Shown: positions 1-14,599 of the stretch, one piece after another
Layout: every line of letters begins with the position of its first letter
How positions within the stretch are numbered: position 1 is the first letter of the stretch
Origin: Hymenolepis diminuta
Lineage: Eukaryota > Platyhelminthes > Cestoda > Cyclophyllidea > Hymenolepididae
Assembly (NCBI GenBank): GCA_900708905.1
Contig: CAADRB010000069.1
Coordinates: forward strand, 1 to 64,000
Length of the DNA: 64,000 bases
Reading direction: 5' to 3'
Notes under the pieces: model-generated
The model's database searches: none
The model's input: the letters and a program-made list of their open reading frames with translations, nothing else
What the model was told of the DNA's origin: nothing
Made by a program: the position numbers and the translations under genes

Positions 1-3000
1 TAGAGGAGGGATATTCCCAAATTATACATTGTAAGAAGGTCTTTTTCAAGACCCTATTCCACTTTACATTAATATTTCTAGAAAGGTTTGCATGCACTAA
101 TTGGAATGAAGTTATTTAAACGATTTCCAATTATCAATGAACAACTTGTAGGAATTGGGACTAATAGCTATTGGCTAATAACACCAAACAACCATTTCAA
201 AAAGGGTAGAACACAAAAGGTTGAGTAGGCCAAAGCTCGACCATTCCTATATTTGAGTCAAAATCTTGGAAAAATAAGCACAATTTCTTGTTGAAAATTG
301 CAATAATTTCCTTCCTTGATACCCCAGTGGGCTTAATCGTTCCTAACTGCATGTTTATTTTATCACTTAACTCTGACATTTGAACGCCTTATCTTTAAAA
401 TTTATGCGAATACAAAGTAGGTCTGGGACCTAACCATGTTTTGAATGAACTTATACGGCTTCCAGACTCATTTTCTACCCTTCATTTAGTATATTTCATA
501 ATTTCTACTAAAAAACGAAATATAGAACTTAAAATCCCTTAGATACTCATATTATGGATATGAATAATGAATTTCACCGATTAAAAAAGAGTGCTTGATA
601 ACATAACCTTTTGTTCTCCGGAAGAGCACTAAAACCAGTTACCTCTATTTCGTCTTTACATACACCAAACTACCACCCACTTGGTTAATTTGTGTAGTTA
701 ATAAAGCAAAGTACTGCAATAGCATGATGTAAATTTCTAATTAGACATAGTGTGGACTGCTTTTATCTTGCACAATTTGACCTGAAGCGGGAGCGATAGT
801 GACCCGAAGCTGTTCAGAATATCGCGTCCTTTTCTTCTAACCCTGAACCAAATTGTGGGTTCAACCATCAAGTTCAAGTTTTCTTTAGGTCCAATATATC
901 TCGGCATATATATTTTGAAACTAGAAGAGGATTCTCTAAATGTGACTAGACTATATGCATGTGTGTTTCCAAGTTGTTTACCCTCAGTTACAAGAACTAG
1001 AATCAGATAAGTATTGCTACTGTCACAACTAGCAAGGCCAAAATCATTCCATTTTTAATCATGAGAGGAAAGCGTCGAAGCACGGAAAGCAATAAAACAA
1101 GTCACTTAGAGGAGAGGTGTGAATTTAGAGTATAACAGGATTACGAAATCACTTTAAGTTTTAAATATATCCGGTTGTTTATTTTTGATGGAAAATACAT
1201 CATATCTTAATATTTCGAAGTTCAAATATTGATATGCTTTAACTCCATGACATGTTAAGCTTATTAACCCTTTAGCAAATTTGAGTCATCGTTCATGCCA
1301 CCTCGAAGTATCTTTTTCTTCTAATGACTAGGACCAACTTGTTGATGTTAATTAAGGTATTTTTAACACAGAGGAGCTCATTGCTTGCCCTGCAATGTAA
1401 GTCATGTCGAATTTTAATGATATTTATTTATAATAATTTAAATCGTTAGAAATTATTTGCAGGTTTCTTTTGGCCATTGAATTGAGAGATTATCTTGAAG
1501 TCCCAATTACTGAGATACTTGCGTTTTGCCGTCTTTCCTTAGACCGGATTTAAAAGCAGTGACAGTAAATGTAATTAATGCACGATTACCCTTGAGTATC
1601 GGTGGGTTAATCTTTCAATGTAATTAGAATGGGCAAGAGAGTAGTATTTCATCTATTTATTACAGTGCTCGAAACCTGTCGAAATTTTGAGTCTTTGCTA
1701 ACTTATTCGAAAATATCCCGAAGAGTTGATGCAAGCCAAACATAACGTCGACAGGAAAGCATCTAGTTTAGTAGAAATTAAATATATTTAAAGGTAAGCT
1801 TTTGATTAAAATGGAATAAGTAAAAAGGCACCGAAATCCAGACTGACTTGATAGGTTGATTTTCCTTGTATTTTCACTTATCAGGACAAATTTCTGTTAC
1901 TTTTATGACCAATATGTAGAAGTACCTTACAAAGACTCGACACACTTCAACGTTCTGAATTAAAATGTTGCCATCCTTGCATTTGGAAAACCCAGACAAT
2001 TTTCTTGTCTGCGTTGCAAAATTAACAAGTTCAACTTCTAACGAGTTCATGAATTGGCATAAGTTCAAATACCAAATAAAATCTGAAAGAAAATGAAAAA
2101 ACGAGTCAGACGAAGCATTGGTGCGTAAAAGCGCACAGATGAGAAATGCTGGAAGGTTTCAAATTTGCGATTGAGTTTTGGATTTAAACGAGTGCAAGTT
2201 AACATCTGATGCTCCGTTTATTACAGGAAATTAGAGATACCATTAACTTTCTTTGATAAGATATCGGCAACAATTTTATGAAGTAATTCAACTCTTTGTT
2301 TACGCAAATCGAGAAGCTTTAAAATTAAATATAAAGGATTTTAATTATATCTCCTTAAATAAGTAGAATTGTACATCTAATGATATTGAGCCCTTTAAAC
2401 TAATGAGTGAAAATCTCTAACTTAATCCCTGCAGCTCAGACTGTACCACATTCCACAGGGTTAAAATTGTATTGAAATTTAGGAATGCTAAAAGATGATG
2501 TCACTGCTCGAATTATGTCAGAAATGTAACGCTCGCATGCCAAATTTATAGGCATTCCAACCGCCTAGAGCTAATTAATTCATCTTTATTTTAATTCATA
2601 TGAAAGTCATAAATTCTCATTAGTCTTCACCTTTGAGCTGGAGAACATAAAAATAAGTGATTAAAAGCAATAACAAATTTCTGCGAGGTAGTCAATTCAT
2701 GCTTATATTTAGTCGCGTATCAGCAAAGATCCGTCTCATCCAAGATACAACTTTCGGGGCATTAGTAAATATAAGTATTTTACGGCATTTACTAGAACAA
2801 ACAACTTCCAAGCAAAACCGTTTAACAGAACCTAAGTAAAACCCACAAAGAAAACACTTTTAGAGGTAAAATATTGTTATTTTGCGTATAAACATGCTAC
2901 TCGCCATAGAAACCTTTTTTTAAGCTTGAATAAAGAAGGCACATTTGATGTTTAGTTTGCCTAGAAAAAACTGGAAAGATTTAATAAGTTCAAAATGTAG

Positions 3001-6000
3001 ATTTACCTTAAGTTTTATGCGGTGAGATATATTTGTCTAGAAGCATTAGAATTTAAAAATATGTTTCAGTTTCAATTCATTATTTCTAAATTTGTGATAA
3101 CAAAAGAATTATAACTGTATTGTTCACAACAAGAAGACCAAACAATTATCTTGTTTTGGCATGAATTCTTTCAATCTAAACCTACGTCTCGACAGTACCC
3201 TGAATCACTTAAACATTGCGTTTATGCCAGATTTCCAGAACCGTATTAAACTATCTCTTCATCTAAGGCTCGACTTCTGCGTATCTTTAAAAAATTAAAT
3301 GTTTATGATTTGAAATTTCGAAAATAATTTTTATTTTCAAAATAATGGAATTTTGTTTAGCTTCTTGTAAGAGTTATGGGAAAAGTAAAAATGGAATGTC
3401 AAGTATCTTCAAAGTGTGAAAGGCTTAAAGAAAGCCTGCAAAGATAGTCTAAAAAGGCTTAGAATCACCTGAAAGTTTGTAAAGTCTTGCGCAATGAATT
3501 TTACCACGAAAGGATGGGGAAAATACGCACTGAAGAATACTTGATGAAGGATCCAGTCACGTGACCAATGAACAGAATATAGTTTGATGTGTAAGAGTTT
3601 AATACCAAAGTAAACCGATAAATAGCCTTAGGACAGAAGGATGAGCCAGAGACATACCAAATTAACTTCGATGTTTGGGAGATAGAAAATTATTTAAAAC
3701 AATATCGACAAGGAAATTAACCTTGTAACTTTTATGAAACAGGAAAATTACAAAGCATTTTTTATAATTTTAAGGCATTGAATTAAGCAAACACTTCTTA
3801 TTTTACCTATGCTGAAATTTAACGAAGTTTTTAAATGGGATTAATCATTTTAATTTGGGATACTTATATATAGTTAGACAAGTATGCATAAGACGTTGTA
3901 GGTACAAAAAAACTGATAGTTAAGGTTGGGAAAGTTGAAACTGATTGGAAAAAATTCGCATTTGGTTAAGTCGTATTTCGAAGTATATTCATACAATGCA
4001 ACTTATTCAGTACTATATTCGACTTTTATTGTTGGACATAGTTAGGTACGACCTCGGGACAGTAAGAGATGAACAAGCATTGTCCCTATCAAGAGGTCCA
4101 TCAAGCGGAGACGTCGATAATTGGATGTGATTTCCACTACACAAGAAAATGAGTTTTTCTTATTCACTTTGATGAGGTGAACTGTGCAAGCAATAAAGAT
4201 GGCTTGGTCTGTCCTTATGTGTGGTCCCGGTCCATATTTTAAAGGTACTGCTCATAAAATTTCTCCAATTGTTACTTTATATTATTTCATAATCTCCACG
4301 TTCTTATTTGCAATTAAGACAGATAAATCGACATAAAGAAAATATTTTGACAATTTTTCTGTTTGGTAAGTCACATTGGCTGAGAGATAATTATTTCTTC
4401 TCTGTTTTGACACAATATCATGCTATTATGTATGAAATAATTTAGAGGAAATAACAAACACGTCCATACCTTCTGTTATATAAGGATATATTTGACATGA
4501 CGTATATAACCATTTTGTCTTAATATATCCATGTAAACAAAGAAGGGAATGAGTTTTTGGATACAATTATAACACGAATATTTTCATTTGTATTTCAATT
4601 TCTCACCCGAAATGAGAAGTAACTTTTATTCTCATTCTGCTTAAATCGCATTTATTTGGTTACAGATTAATTTCTGTCAGTAATACGGAGACGATTTTGG
4701 GCATACTACTTGTGGATTTAGATACGTGCACTCCACTTTAATTCCCCTTGTCTAGTTGAACTGTTAAAGAACCAAATATTTAATGGCTAACTAGCCTTTT
4801 TATACTAGCCCATAAAAAATTTTTACTCTTATTGTATATGACAAGAATATGATTCTCATTAATCTTTAAATATTCATTCTTCGCAATTTCTGCATAGCTG
4901 TAACTGGTGATAGTCAATGTCTTCCATTTGCCTTTTCATAGTGTGTAATAGGATAAGACAGAATTTTTCCGAGATTTTTCGGAGAATGAGCATTTCATCT
5001 TATCAGTGTACTGTAAATATTTGAATTGTGGAATATCACCAAAATCAATGAGAAATTCAAATTCTGAACTGCTTTCCTATTCATTTGCATTTCCTCTTCT
5101 AACATTGCAAAGAAATACCCAATATGAAAAAATACATATTCTATTCAGGTGACCTAACTCGACAATTAAAAGGGATTCCGATTATACTTGTCTTGCTAGA
5201 ATAATATATTATCAAAGTATTTGCTATAATGACTTATTTTAAACTTACGTGATCTTTTATGCTATTTGGATTAACCTTTCAGATCTGATTAGTTAGAGAA
5301 AGAATCCTAGATAAAGGGAAAGATTACTTTGTAATTCTTTAATTTCTCATCTGTTATCAGAATTAGTTTATCCATTTTATCCAATGTTTCCCCTCTCCCC
5401 TCCCCCCCATTGCCTTTAAATAGTTTACCGATTTCCGCCTGCGTTACGGTGTCGACTCCACCGCAGGATCATATATCAGATTACTAGTTATAAGGTTGCT
5501 GCCTCCTCTACGTACTTCTGTGACAAAATCTTTCGCTACTTAGTCTTACTCTTTTCTACCTTCTGGTTGCTGAGTTTGCGTATATGGGAGGAGTACTAAC
5601 TTAATTTTCTCCACCTTACAGCAGCATAATTTAGAACTCCTCCCTTATGTAAACTCCAACTCATCGACGCATTCTAGCTCCTCCATCCAAAACCCTTAAA
5701 TAACTTCTAACTGGGGATTTGATAGTACTCAGAATAGGCTTCCACTTGAACTTTGACAGAAAAATATTTTCGTATCTTTATTGAGAAGAACGACTACTGA
5801 AAATCTGCAAATTACTAACTGGCATTGATGAGTACATGGCAGACGAAGGTGGTTCCAAAGTCAGTCGTTGATTAACTATAATCACCAAAATCTCATGCCT
5901 TTCCAGACACCCACGTTGTTTTAAGATCATATCTTGTAAATAACAATGTTTGATTTCTCAACGTTAGTCACTGCCATCACTAGAAACAATCAAATCTTGC

Positions 6001-9000
6001 CCCTCCTCACAACCGTGTAAACATCTGTGATTCTCCGTAACCTCTTGGGAATTATGCGCAAACACTTAGAAAACCCAGAAATAATACCTCTTAACTAGGT
6101 CACATCTTAATAATATTATGTCACTTACCAGGAAACCTACAATTGCCAAGGAGAAAATGAAAGTGTTCAGATTATTAAATATTTTTTTTTCTTGACGATA
6201 TTAGCATTTTATTATATTTTTCTTTCCTTTTATATTGAAAAAACGTTTTATTATGAAATTTTTTATCCGAATTAATGATTTACAATGTACAATCCAAAGT
6301 TTTTCCGAGACAACTGGGTACCGTTCTAACATCTTTAAATTTGTCTCATCTTTCCTCTCTACTGCTAGTTGTGGGGATATTTAGGGATTGTTAACTGCAA
6401 ATACCCAAACTGAGATGACCGACTGCATGGAATAGTAACTTTTCATCATATATTTTATCAATATTCATTATTAATTTTGGCACCGTTATTATCAAAAAAA
6501 TAACATGCCAGTCTCTAGCATCCATCCACCCACTCAGGATATTTTCTGTCATCTATAATCTTAACACCGTGGAGATTTCCCTACATGAATGATCTTTGTA
6601 AGTAATAGTGTCATAGATTGAGGCGTTTATGAATAACAATAGTGAATGCGTAAGGTATAATCGGTCAGTATATGCAACACGCATTATATTTGCGGCGGTC
6701 TCTCAAATAATTAAATAATAATTAAGAATTCCACATTCTGCCTAACGCAGAGTATGTCGTAGGAAATCCCTTTGTTTATGAGTCAGTTTAAACTATGTGA
6801 AAAGAACCCTCTCAAAATACACCCAATTTTATTCCTACCTTGACAAGACGTGTTAAAAAAACACATAAATCTTCTGACTTTTGCGTATAATTGAGCTGCA
6901 ATTTTGGGGTGTGGAATAATGGATTTAAGACATCTCCGGATGCAAAGTGAGTAACTTAATACTGGGAGCACCAAGAAGCCGTAGAAAGCTCAAATTATCC
7001 CCCGAGATATTGGTGCAAACACCTTCCTATTCCCTTCTCCTGACATCTACAATTTAAATAGAAGGAACAACGGCTATACTAGAGTTTGCCGGAGGCAGAT
7101 TAGACGAAACTGCTTTATGAATGAAAAAATGAAATATTACGAAAATGAACGGCGTTTTAGAAAGTGCTCGACAAACGCAATTTTTTTGTTGAGCAACGAT
7201 TCATTGGTCTCTTTTTTTGAATAATGAGTAAATGGGCTCCGTATAACGAACAATTACGCATTTTTTCGCATTGATTTCCGGAAGTAAATGATTTGTAGAC
7301 ATAGCAAATTCTTTTGTTCTGGTTGATAAACTATGATTAATTAGATAGAACAAATTCAGATTCATTTCTTTTCAGAATAGGATGAAAACAAAATAAACAA
7401 AATAATGAAAGTTGAAATTGCAAATCGATTTTAATATCCGTAATCTTGCAAATTATGTATTCAGTTAATATATATATATATATCTTGCTAACCGTTTTTC
7501 TATCAATACTAATTCAGATACCAGGTCCGTTAATTCTGTGGTAATTTTCCTATATCCTATCTAAATTTAAGCATGAAATAATTTAAGTCTTTACATTCTG
7601 TTCTCTGAAGTCCAGTTTATGCATGAGTGAGACCCGATTAAAAATGCATCATTTTTGTTCAGTAACGCTCACGGCTGAAAATATAATAATAATTAAATCC
7701 GAAGGGGCGTCATAATTTCTGATTTTCATAAGTATCCCTATGGCATTTAAGTCGAGATTCTCCGCGTGCCAAAAGTAAGCACTTTATAAAAGGTGAAACA
7801 TCTTGTTTGCCATAGTCATTGATTCCTTGAATGACTAATGAGAAGATGGTCGTTATATGCATTTTAAATCAGGTTGCTGCTTGCGAGGGATTCCAATCGG
7901 TGAGATATTGCCAAAAAATATCGGAATTTTACTACAAAGAGCAAAATTTAGGCGTAACTTGAGAATTTACTTCTTATAGGCAACTATCTAATCACGAAGG
8001 AGATCAGCCATCTGGAGATTAGCAAGAGTTCAACCCAAAGACTGGTATAACTATTGAGAGTTGAGAGATTTAGCAATGAACTTGCTAAATCGTTGAAAAT
8101 TCTCCAATGTTTTGATAAAATTGGAGTTTATAAGAATGACGCTCAAGTATGATTCAGGTTTGCACAACTATAATTGAAGACTTTCTAAATGAGATTTCAA
8201 TCTGAGGCTGAAATCATTCCATTTGATGATTTATTATACGCACATTTCATATTGTCATTCGTTTATAATAAGGTAAATAATTATTATGGAATTTGTCGGT
8301 AATACGTGACAAGATAAGTGAATAAACTAAACAAAAATACGAGAGAACCAGTAAAGCTAAATATAACTCTAGTGAACTTATATAAATTATGCATACAAAG
8401 CATTCCAAAGATAGTCTCAAATGATTGAAATTAATGAACAAAAATAATTTATTGACAGAAATTAGATATTGGGATTTTCACATCATCATTTTAGATATCG
8501 TTATGGGCATTTCTAATGAGTCATTATCAAGTCAGTGAATAAAATATTTAGAAATGAGGTAATATTGTTTTTACTTTTAAATTAACAGTAGGGTGTAATT
8601 TGAAGCCTCGAATTGAGTAGGGTTTTTTAGGCCAACTTTTTTATTTGGCTCTCCGACATTTTGCAAAAATACTACGGTTTATCAGTTTAAATGTTCTCTA
8701 ATTCTGTTGAATTGAATTTAAGCGTCGGGTTTTCTTAATTCTCCTCAAAGGAGAAATGTTAAATAACCCTTTTGAAATTAATGCGAATTTGGCCAATCTA
8801 GGAAGTGAGTAAATGATGGAAAAAGTTAAAGGAATGCTTAATTCCCTACCAATCCATATTAGCTCTTCTCCCTATGATTTTTGAATTTGCACAGGATTTT
8901 TCACTTAATATCATATTTGGCAGAGCAAAACTGACTGACGCTCACGAAGTATTAAATATAAACACTACATAAGTAGTTTCATTACCATGACATTCCCAAA

Positions 9001-12000
9001 CGAGTGATTAATAAATATTTTATTCCCAAAGGAATGCGACGCAGCTGCCAATTTATAACTTCACCAAGTCAAAAATGTGATTATTTTAATTGATTCACCA
9101 TCTACAACAGAATATATCTCCACATATGGGTAATATACTTGAGGAGTTCCTATTGGCTAAAAAACGGAATACTCTCAAATACGCTCCCAGTCGATGCAGT
9201 TTAATCGTATTTACTTATATTGATCCCTAATTTTTCCTGCTTAAAATTTTCCATGACCATAACTCATGACGGTTTTAGCTTACACAGTACACAATGAACA
9301 GAAGAGAATTTTGAGATACCAAATAACTCTGTTTACAATATGATTACTGACTATATTAGTATGATTAATTATGTTTTATTCTCTGCCAGTGAACTCGATC
9401 ACGTTAAATAAATGCATGAACACGGGATTCCACTTTTATCTTGATTTAATATAAACTGGATCCGTTTGCGTGTCTTATGGGATTAAAGTTAAACTCCTTC
9501 TAACTGATGGTAGATAGGTGTTAGATAGTTTAAGGAGGAGTAATTTCAACTTTAGACGTTCTTTCTTGAAAGTCTAATTTCTTCTTCTATTCAATAAATC
9601 TTAAGTCAATGCAAGATAGGGACTTGGACACTAATTTAGCAATATACGTGATGGAACTGTATTAATCATTGCTGACATTGTTATCTGAACATCGATTTTT
9701 GTAAATACTATTTAGTTAAATAAACAGTCTATTACTTAAGCATAAAAGTAAGCAGGCTGACAAAAATGAATCTCTTTAAATTGTTAACTCATCAACAATT
9801 AAGTTATTTAAATTTAAAACTGGAACTACTTTCCTATCACCTTGTGAATATTAGACGGATTTCGTGTTATCTCAATTTAAGGATCGCTCTTGATACCCAA
9901 ATTCCTCAATAAGAGTAAGCTGTTAGGGGCTCCCGAAATCTTTATTAAATCTCATTTGTACACTTTTGTACAACTAGAACGAATATTAAATAGTATGTGT
10001 GTAACTGTTTAGCATAATTCACCGAAGAGACTAGAAAATTTCCTTTGCAGAGGAATCACAATCTCTTATACATCACAGGCTGAGTTACCATTATAATTAA
10101 GTTCCGCTTCGGGTTAGGTTGAGAGCACTACAAGGGTCTTTGCCTTTGTAATCAAAGATAGATTGATTCGGTTACACTCAGATGACCTGTTGAAAATTTC
10201 ACATTGTTGATCTAAAAGCTTTTTTTCTGAAGAAAGATTTTTACTTCATCAGAAGATATCCGTCTTTAAGAATAGGTACTGAGGAAAAACAAAATATTAT
10301 CACTGACAGATTTCAGTCCATGATAGTTTATTTAGTGTTTCAGTAGACAATAAGAGATAGAGTTAAACCACTTCACTTTGTCCAGCAGTATTGGAAAAGT
10401 ACTCAACAGTCACTGACAACTATATCGGGTATATTTCCGTAAGAAATTCTAATTCACAGAGGGAATGGATTGTCAAGACAGCATATAAAAGGAATATGTA
10501 TTACAAACGCTACCTTAGAAATGAACGATAAAGTTAGAAATATTGGTTAGGAGTGAGCGAACTCGTTACTATATGGTCACAGCAAATAGAAAAGGACTCA
10601 AGCTCAAATACAGTCTTAATTTATTCAGTAGAGGATAAGTTAATGTTGGATAAAAAATTGTGTCAATAAGGGGATTCGGCAAGATACAAAACTAGAACAA
10701 CAATAGGTCAAATCAATTTAAGAGAGGAAATCCATTTGCATTATAGTCCTCGGTGCTTTTCTTTTACTTTTAAAGCTCATTCGAGCATTAAAAGAACAGA
10801 AATGTATTTGGAATATCACAAATGGAAAACAGTATCAGAAATAAAGGTAGCGAAATGCTTTTCCTTATCTTAAGTTCTTATTACAAGTAGTATTTTTTAT
10901 TTAACTGATCAATATCTAATTTGTTTATAAACTTAGTTGGTAGAATAGTATTTATGCTGAGCATGACGTGAAAAATAATTTGATTGGAATTTTTCTTGTC
11001 TAATGAACTTTTCGGTTTCAAAACTTTAAGCTTAATATAATAAAAATAACTTTAAGCCCCAATTTTATGCAAAATAACTTAAACCAAAGTTGTGTGGATT
11101 AGCGATTTCTAAAATTTAATTTATTTTGCAATTAGTGCTATTTATTTTATGCGCATTCGTATAAAGATCGAACCGTATATACAAATTGGACAAATATGAT
11201 GCATAACTTATAAATCCTGCTAGATAGAAGAGATAGCTCTGCGAGGCTTTGTAATAACTTTCCATTCATTTCGATATTTTTCTCAGCTTTTACCTTTGAT
11301 ATTCATAATCAAAGAAACATTCTCTCTTTATCTCATGACATTTGGAATTCCATGAATCGGGAATAATTCCGTGAAAGTACACATCTGGCAGTGCGGAAAA
11401 GGAAGTGATTACATGGCCAGTTTCCTCTTTGCACGATAGTATTCAAGGAGAAAAATTAAAGTTAAGAAGGTTTGAGTTGCAGTTAGTACTACTCACCACT
11501 ATCATCGTTAATACTTTTTCATGCATCATTAACGAGCGTTAAAGATTTCAGATTATGTAACTGCAAAATCATTGACACATTTTTTTAAGGATCTGCTACG
11601 CACATTGTCTGACGCTCGTATTTTCACAGATTAAACATTTGGAATGCCACGCCTTTGCTTGAAGTGCCAATTATAGCTCTGAAATTCCAATTAGTTAGGA
11701 TATTCTAAGCCCCTGCAAATTATTTTGGTGAAATCGTTTTAAATAAATATGTTGAAGTTAGATATTAATAGTGGTATAGTTATTATGCTCTTAGAAACCT
11801 TTGCATCTTTACGATTGACATGAGTCAACCTAGCACATTTCTCATTCGCTCTGGATTTCATCAACTAGCCTTGAGCTTTAAACTGGAATGGAACTAATTA
11901 ATACTAGTAGCCATTAGTCAGTAGTAGCTAAACGCAGTTTTCGAAATCAGTCCTGCAACTTTTCTCTAATAGCACACCTCCGGTCACATGTCGAAACTAA

Positions 12001-13860
12001 AGTACTGCATTTCCCCTGCAACGCCATTTTGGGCGATCCTGTTGGCGAATGTCAACCACGTGATAATTTTACGCATTTCGGGGCCTTTTATTAGTGATCG
12101 CAGACACTTACCTGATGGTATAATTAAAACGGAAAATTCTTTCAAAGGACATAGGAATATTCCATTGTAAAATTGGTTTTTAAGAAGATAATTTGGGTGA
12201 TGATAAATGCTACACATGATGAATCATGTATTAAGGGCATTCAAAAGCGTGATTCTTAAATTACCTCTTAACAGACATCATAGTGACTGGTAACAACTTA
12301 TTTCCAGGGGCAAGGTAGAGGGATCAATTTAATTATGATTGTCAGTATTACAGCTGTAATCTTGCTAAAAGATACGTCTAATAAGCACTTCTTGGTTCCC
12401 ATAACTTTTGTACCTAAATACGCTTAGGAAGTCTATGTATCTAGATAAATTTATTAACAACACTTAGGAAGGATTTTTCAAAAATTCCTGTACCCTATTC
12501 TTTTATAACTCTAAATCATGATAGATATAACCATGGAGGTGTGATTAAATAGTACTAGTCAATCGGCTAGGCTTCGTGTTACAATATCTCTATTCCATTT
12601 CATCTCATGTAATGAATTGAAAAATCGATAATTATTAAGTACTGTTAATCTGATCTGCATCTCAATAATCGCTCTATTAGATTGACCAAATAGGTAGATA
12701 AATTGAGGGAGGTTATATCTGCGCTAAATAATTAAATAAAAGACAGTTAGAATTACGACGTAATTGCTAGTTAAATACTATACAAAGTGTCCTATTCCGC
12801 TGAGAGGGAAGCCAGAATGTGTATACTTTATCGGAGCGGATCCATGAACGTTTGCGTTTGAAAAGAAGATGCTGATTGCTATTAAATTTTTGTTACGCAA
12901 ATGCCATCACCTTCTACATTTTCTTTTTTATCCGGCAAGTTTGGAATAATTCCGTGTAATACTGAACGAAAGAAATTGACATTGGAAGAAATATATGGTT
13001 ATATTATGTTCAGACATTGTAAGAACATAACCTAACCGATTCCGATAACTAGATGAGCCTGTATTATTCGATGTAAGTGAAGTTAAAAATAACATAAGAC
13101 TCAAGAACTGGAGGTGAATCAATTTTTTTCAAAATGAAATCAAACACAAGAAAAGAGTCAAGGCTAAAACATAACTGCATACTCAGGCACACGAAACTGA
13201 ACCAAATCAACATGCATCTGAACAGGAATGTTCTAGAACGCAAAGATGGTGACATGAATAAATATTTTGTTATAGGAAGATCATAAAAATATAAACATAA
13301 TACGCGAATACAATCTCATACACTAGGGCATCACCCGATAAAGCTGAATAACATGTTTTAAAATTGAATAAATTAAGTTTAAAAGCATCTTCGCCTCTTC
13401 CATAAACAGAAAGAACGGTGTGTTACCAGTTTTTGTAAAAGCAAAATTGATAAAATTTAAACCTTCCGCCCCACCAAATTTAAAATCTGTCAGCGTACCA
13501 TATTTTAAAATCATTTTTCATTTATATGGTATAATTTTTGCAACTTTAACAACATCTGAAATGTTCTTCTGATTAAGGTTATTTACGCAAACAAATTCCC
13601 ATTTTGGATTATTTGAAATTTCGAATTAATGCAAATACCTTATTTCTGACAAAGAAATAAAATAAACTAGAAAAAATACATTTACATATTTTTATATTTA
13701 CGTACAAACAAGTGGATCCCTACATACGTCAATGGCGCCTATTGGTTATCACCTAACCAATCAATGCGTTGTTTCGCCGTAGTTATTGGTTCGCTCAAGG
13801 GCACCTGATAGCATAAATGCACTAGTTGGCATTCACGTAATCATTCCTTGTTCCTGACTT
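1..13860. other. Gene-poor AT-rich stretch
   Basis: I see no gene, RNA gene or recognisable mobile element here. Open frames are all short (77 codons or fewer), lack family signatures and are the kind expected by chance in AT-rich DNA. The visible local features are a (TA)n run near 7467-7483 and a C/T-rich patch near 5391-5410. Exons too short or diverged to recognise by eye cannot be excluded. Confidence 0.6.
7467..7483. repeat. (TA)n microsatellite
   Basis: Simple dinucleotide run of about eight TA units inside the gene-free 5' part of the window. Confidence 0.8.
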
Positions 13861-13893
13861 ACATACTTGACTACAACAAGCTACTAAAACAAA

Positions 13894-14497
13894 ATGGAGG
13901 CCAACTTTTGTAACCGTACTCGCCGTCCGCATCATTGCTCTATTAGTCCTGGTTCTTGGCCTCGGCCGTATATTTGATGTTTCTTCATCTTCAGAAAGCT
14001 GTAGCTCAATTGCACACAGCCCCGCAGATTATGATGATCATTTTGATTTATTTGCTGAATTATCAGAACATCAGTTCGATGATGTGAACACCAAACTCGC
14101 CTCTAAAGGAGTGCCAAAGTGCATCAAAGAGGTCGTAGAGGTACCCAGTCTTTCCTCTCATCATGCCGCGGAATCAATTCTCGCTGCAGAAGGTCGAAGG
14201 GGTCCTGATCAGTGGTTGGTCGTTCATATTCGAGATACCACCACGGCTCTCCTCTTCCCTCCTATCGGATGTGTGAGTCTTGGACGATTTGGACTTACAT
14301 CCTGCATGGAGTGGCTTGAAGATTGTGGAATATCACAACTCCTTGTGGTTGTGCCCACAACCAGTGAGGGAGAAGTCGTTTGCAAGAGCCTTCTCTTTCT
14401 TGGATTTTCACGACTCCATAAGGATGTAACTGTTGCACAACTACCTCCTTGGCTCGGAAAGTACTACATTCTTGTTGCTGATTTTACTGAAACATAG
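13894..14497 (+). CDS. OAZ: Ornithine decarboxylase antizyme, copy 1 (+1 frameshift)
   Basis: Antizymes bind ornithine decarboxylase monomers, send them to the proteasome and reduce polyamine uptake. Seen: ORF1 starts at ATG 13894 (context AAAATGG; an in-frame TAA at 13885 rules out an earlier start). It runs 27 codons and ends ...SWPRPYI before TGA at 13975. ORF2 continues in the +1 frame from 13976 for 173 codons, giving 200 residues in all. The C-terminal half has the antizyme fold signatures: TTALLFPP (like the family's LYIEIPGG strand), SCMEWLED (like LLEFAEE), and LLFLGFSRL (like FSFLGFEIV), ending YYILVADFTE (like CFMAYTFE). The ORF1 tail SISPGSWPRP resembles the vertebrate SNPGPGPRW. 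No intron is seen. An AATAAA lies 51 nt past the stop. The family is clear; that the frameshift is used is inferred from conservation with copy 2. Confidence 0.87.
13969..13981 (+). promoter_or_regulatory. +1 programmed frameshift site (AUU-UGA-U), antizyme 1
   Basis: ORF1 reads TAT ATT TGA at 13969-13977. Skipping one T moves the ribosome into ORF2 (GAT GTT TCT). The UGA stop followed by U matches the usual antizyme arrangement (UCC-UGA-U in vertebrates); here the P-site codon is AUU. About 20 nt on each side are nearly unchanged in copy 2, more than amino-acid constraint alone would seem to need. I could not identify a 3' pseudoknot by eye. Confidence 0.8.
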
Positions 14498-14547
14498 AAT
14501 ATGGCATATTTATCAATTAGTGTACTGTAACTATATTTTAGATATAA

Positions 14548-14553
14548 AATAAA
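14548..14553 (+). terminator. Poly(A) signal AATAAA of antizyme 1
   Basis: Canonical AATAAA 51 nt downstream of the ORF2 stop codon, on the coding strand. Confidence 0.65.
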
Positions 14554-14599
14554 ACACCAATTTTGCTATTGTTTATTCATTCTTAAATGAGTATATTAT

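Noticed and set aside
14084..14497. Antizyme 1 starting at GTG 14084
   Set aside because: GTG is not a credible start here. The +1 frame is open upstream to 13976 and ORF1 explains initiation.
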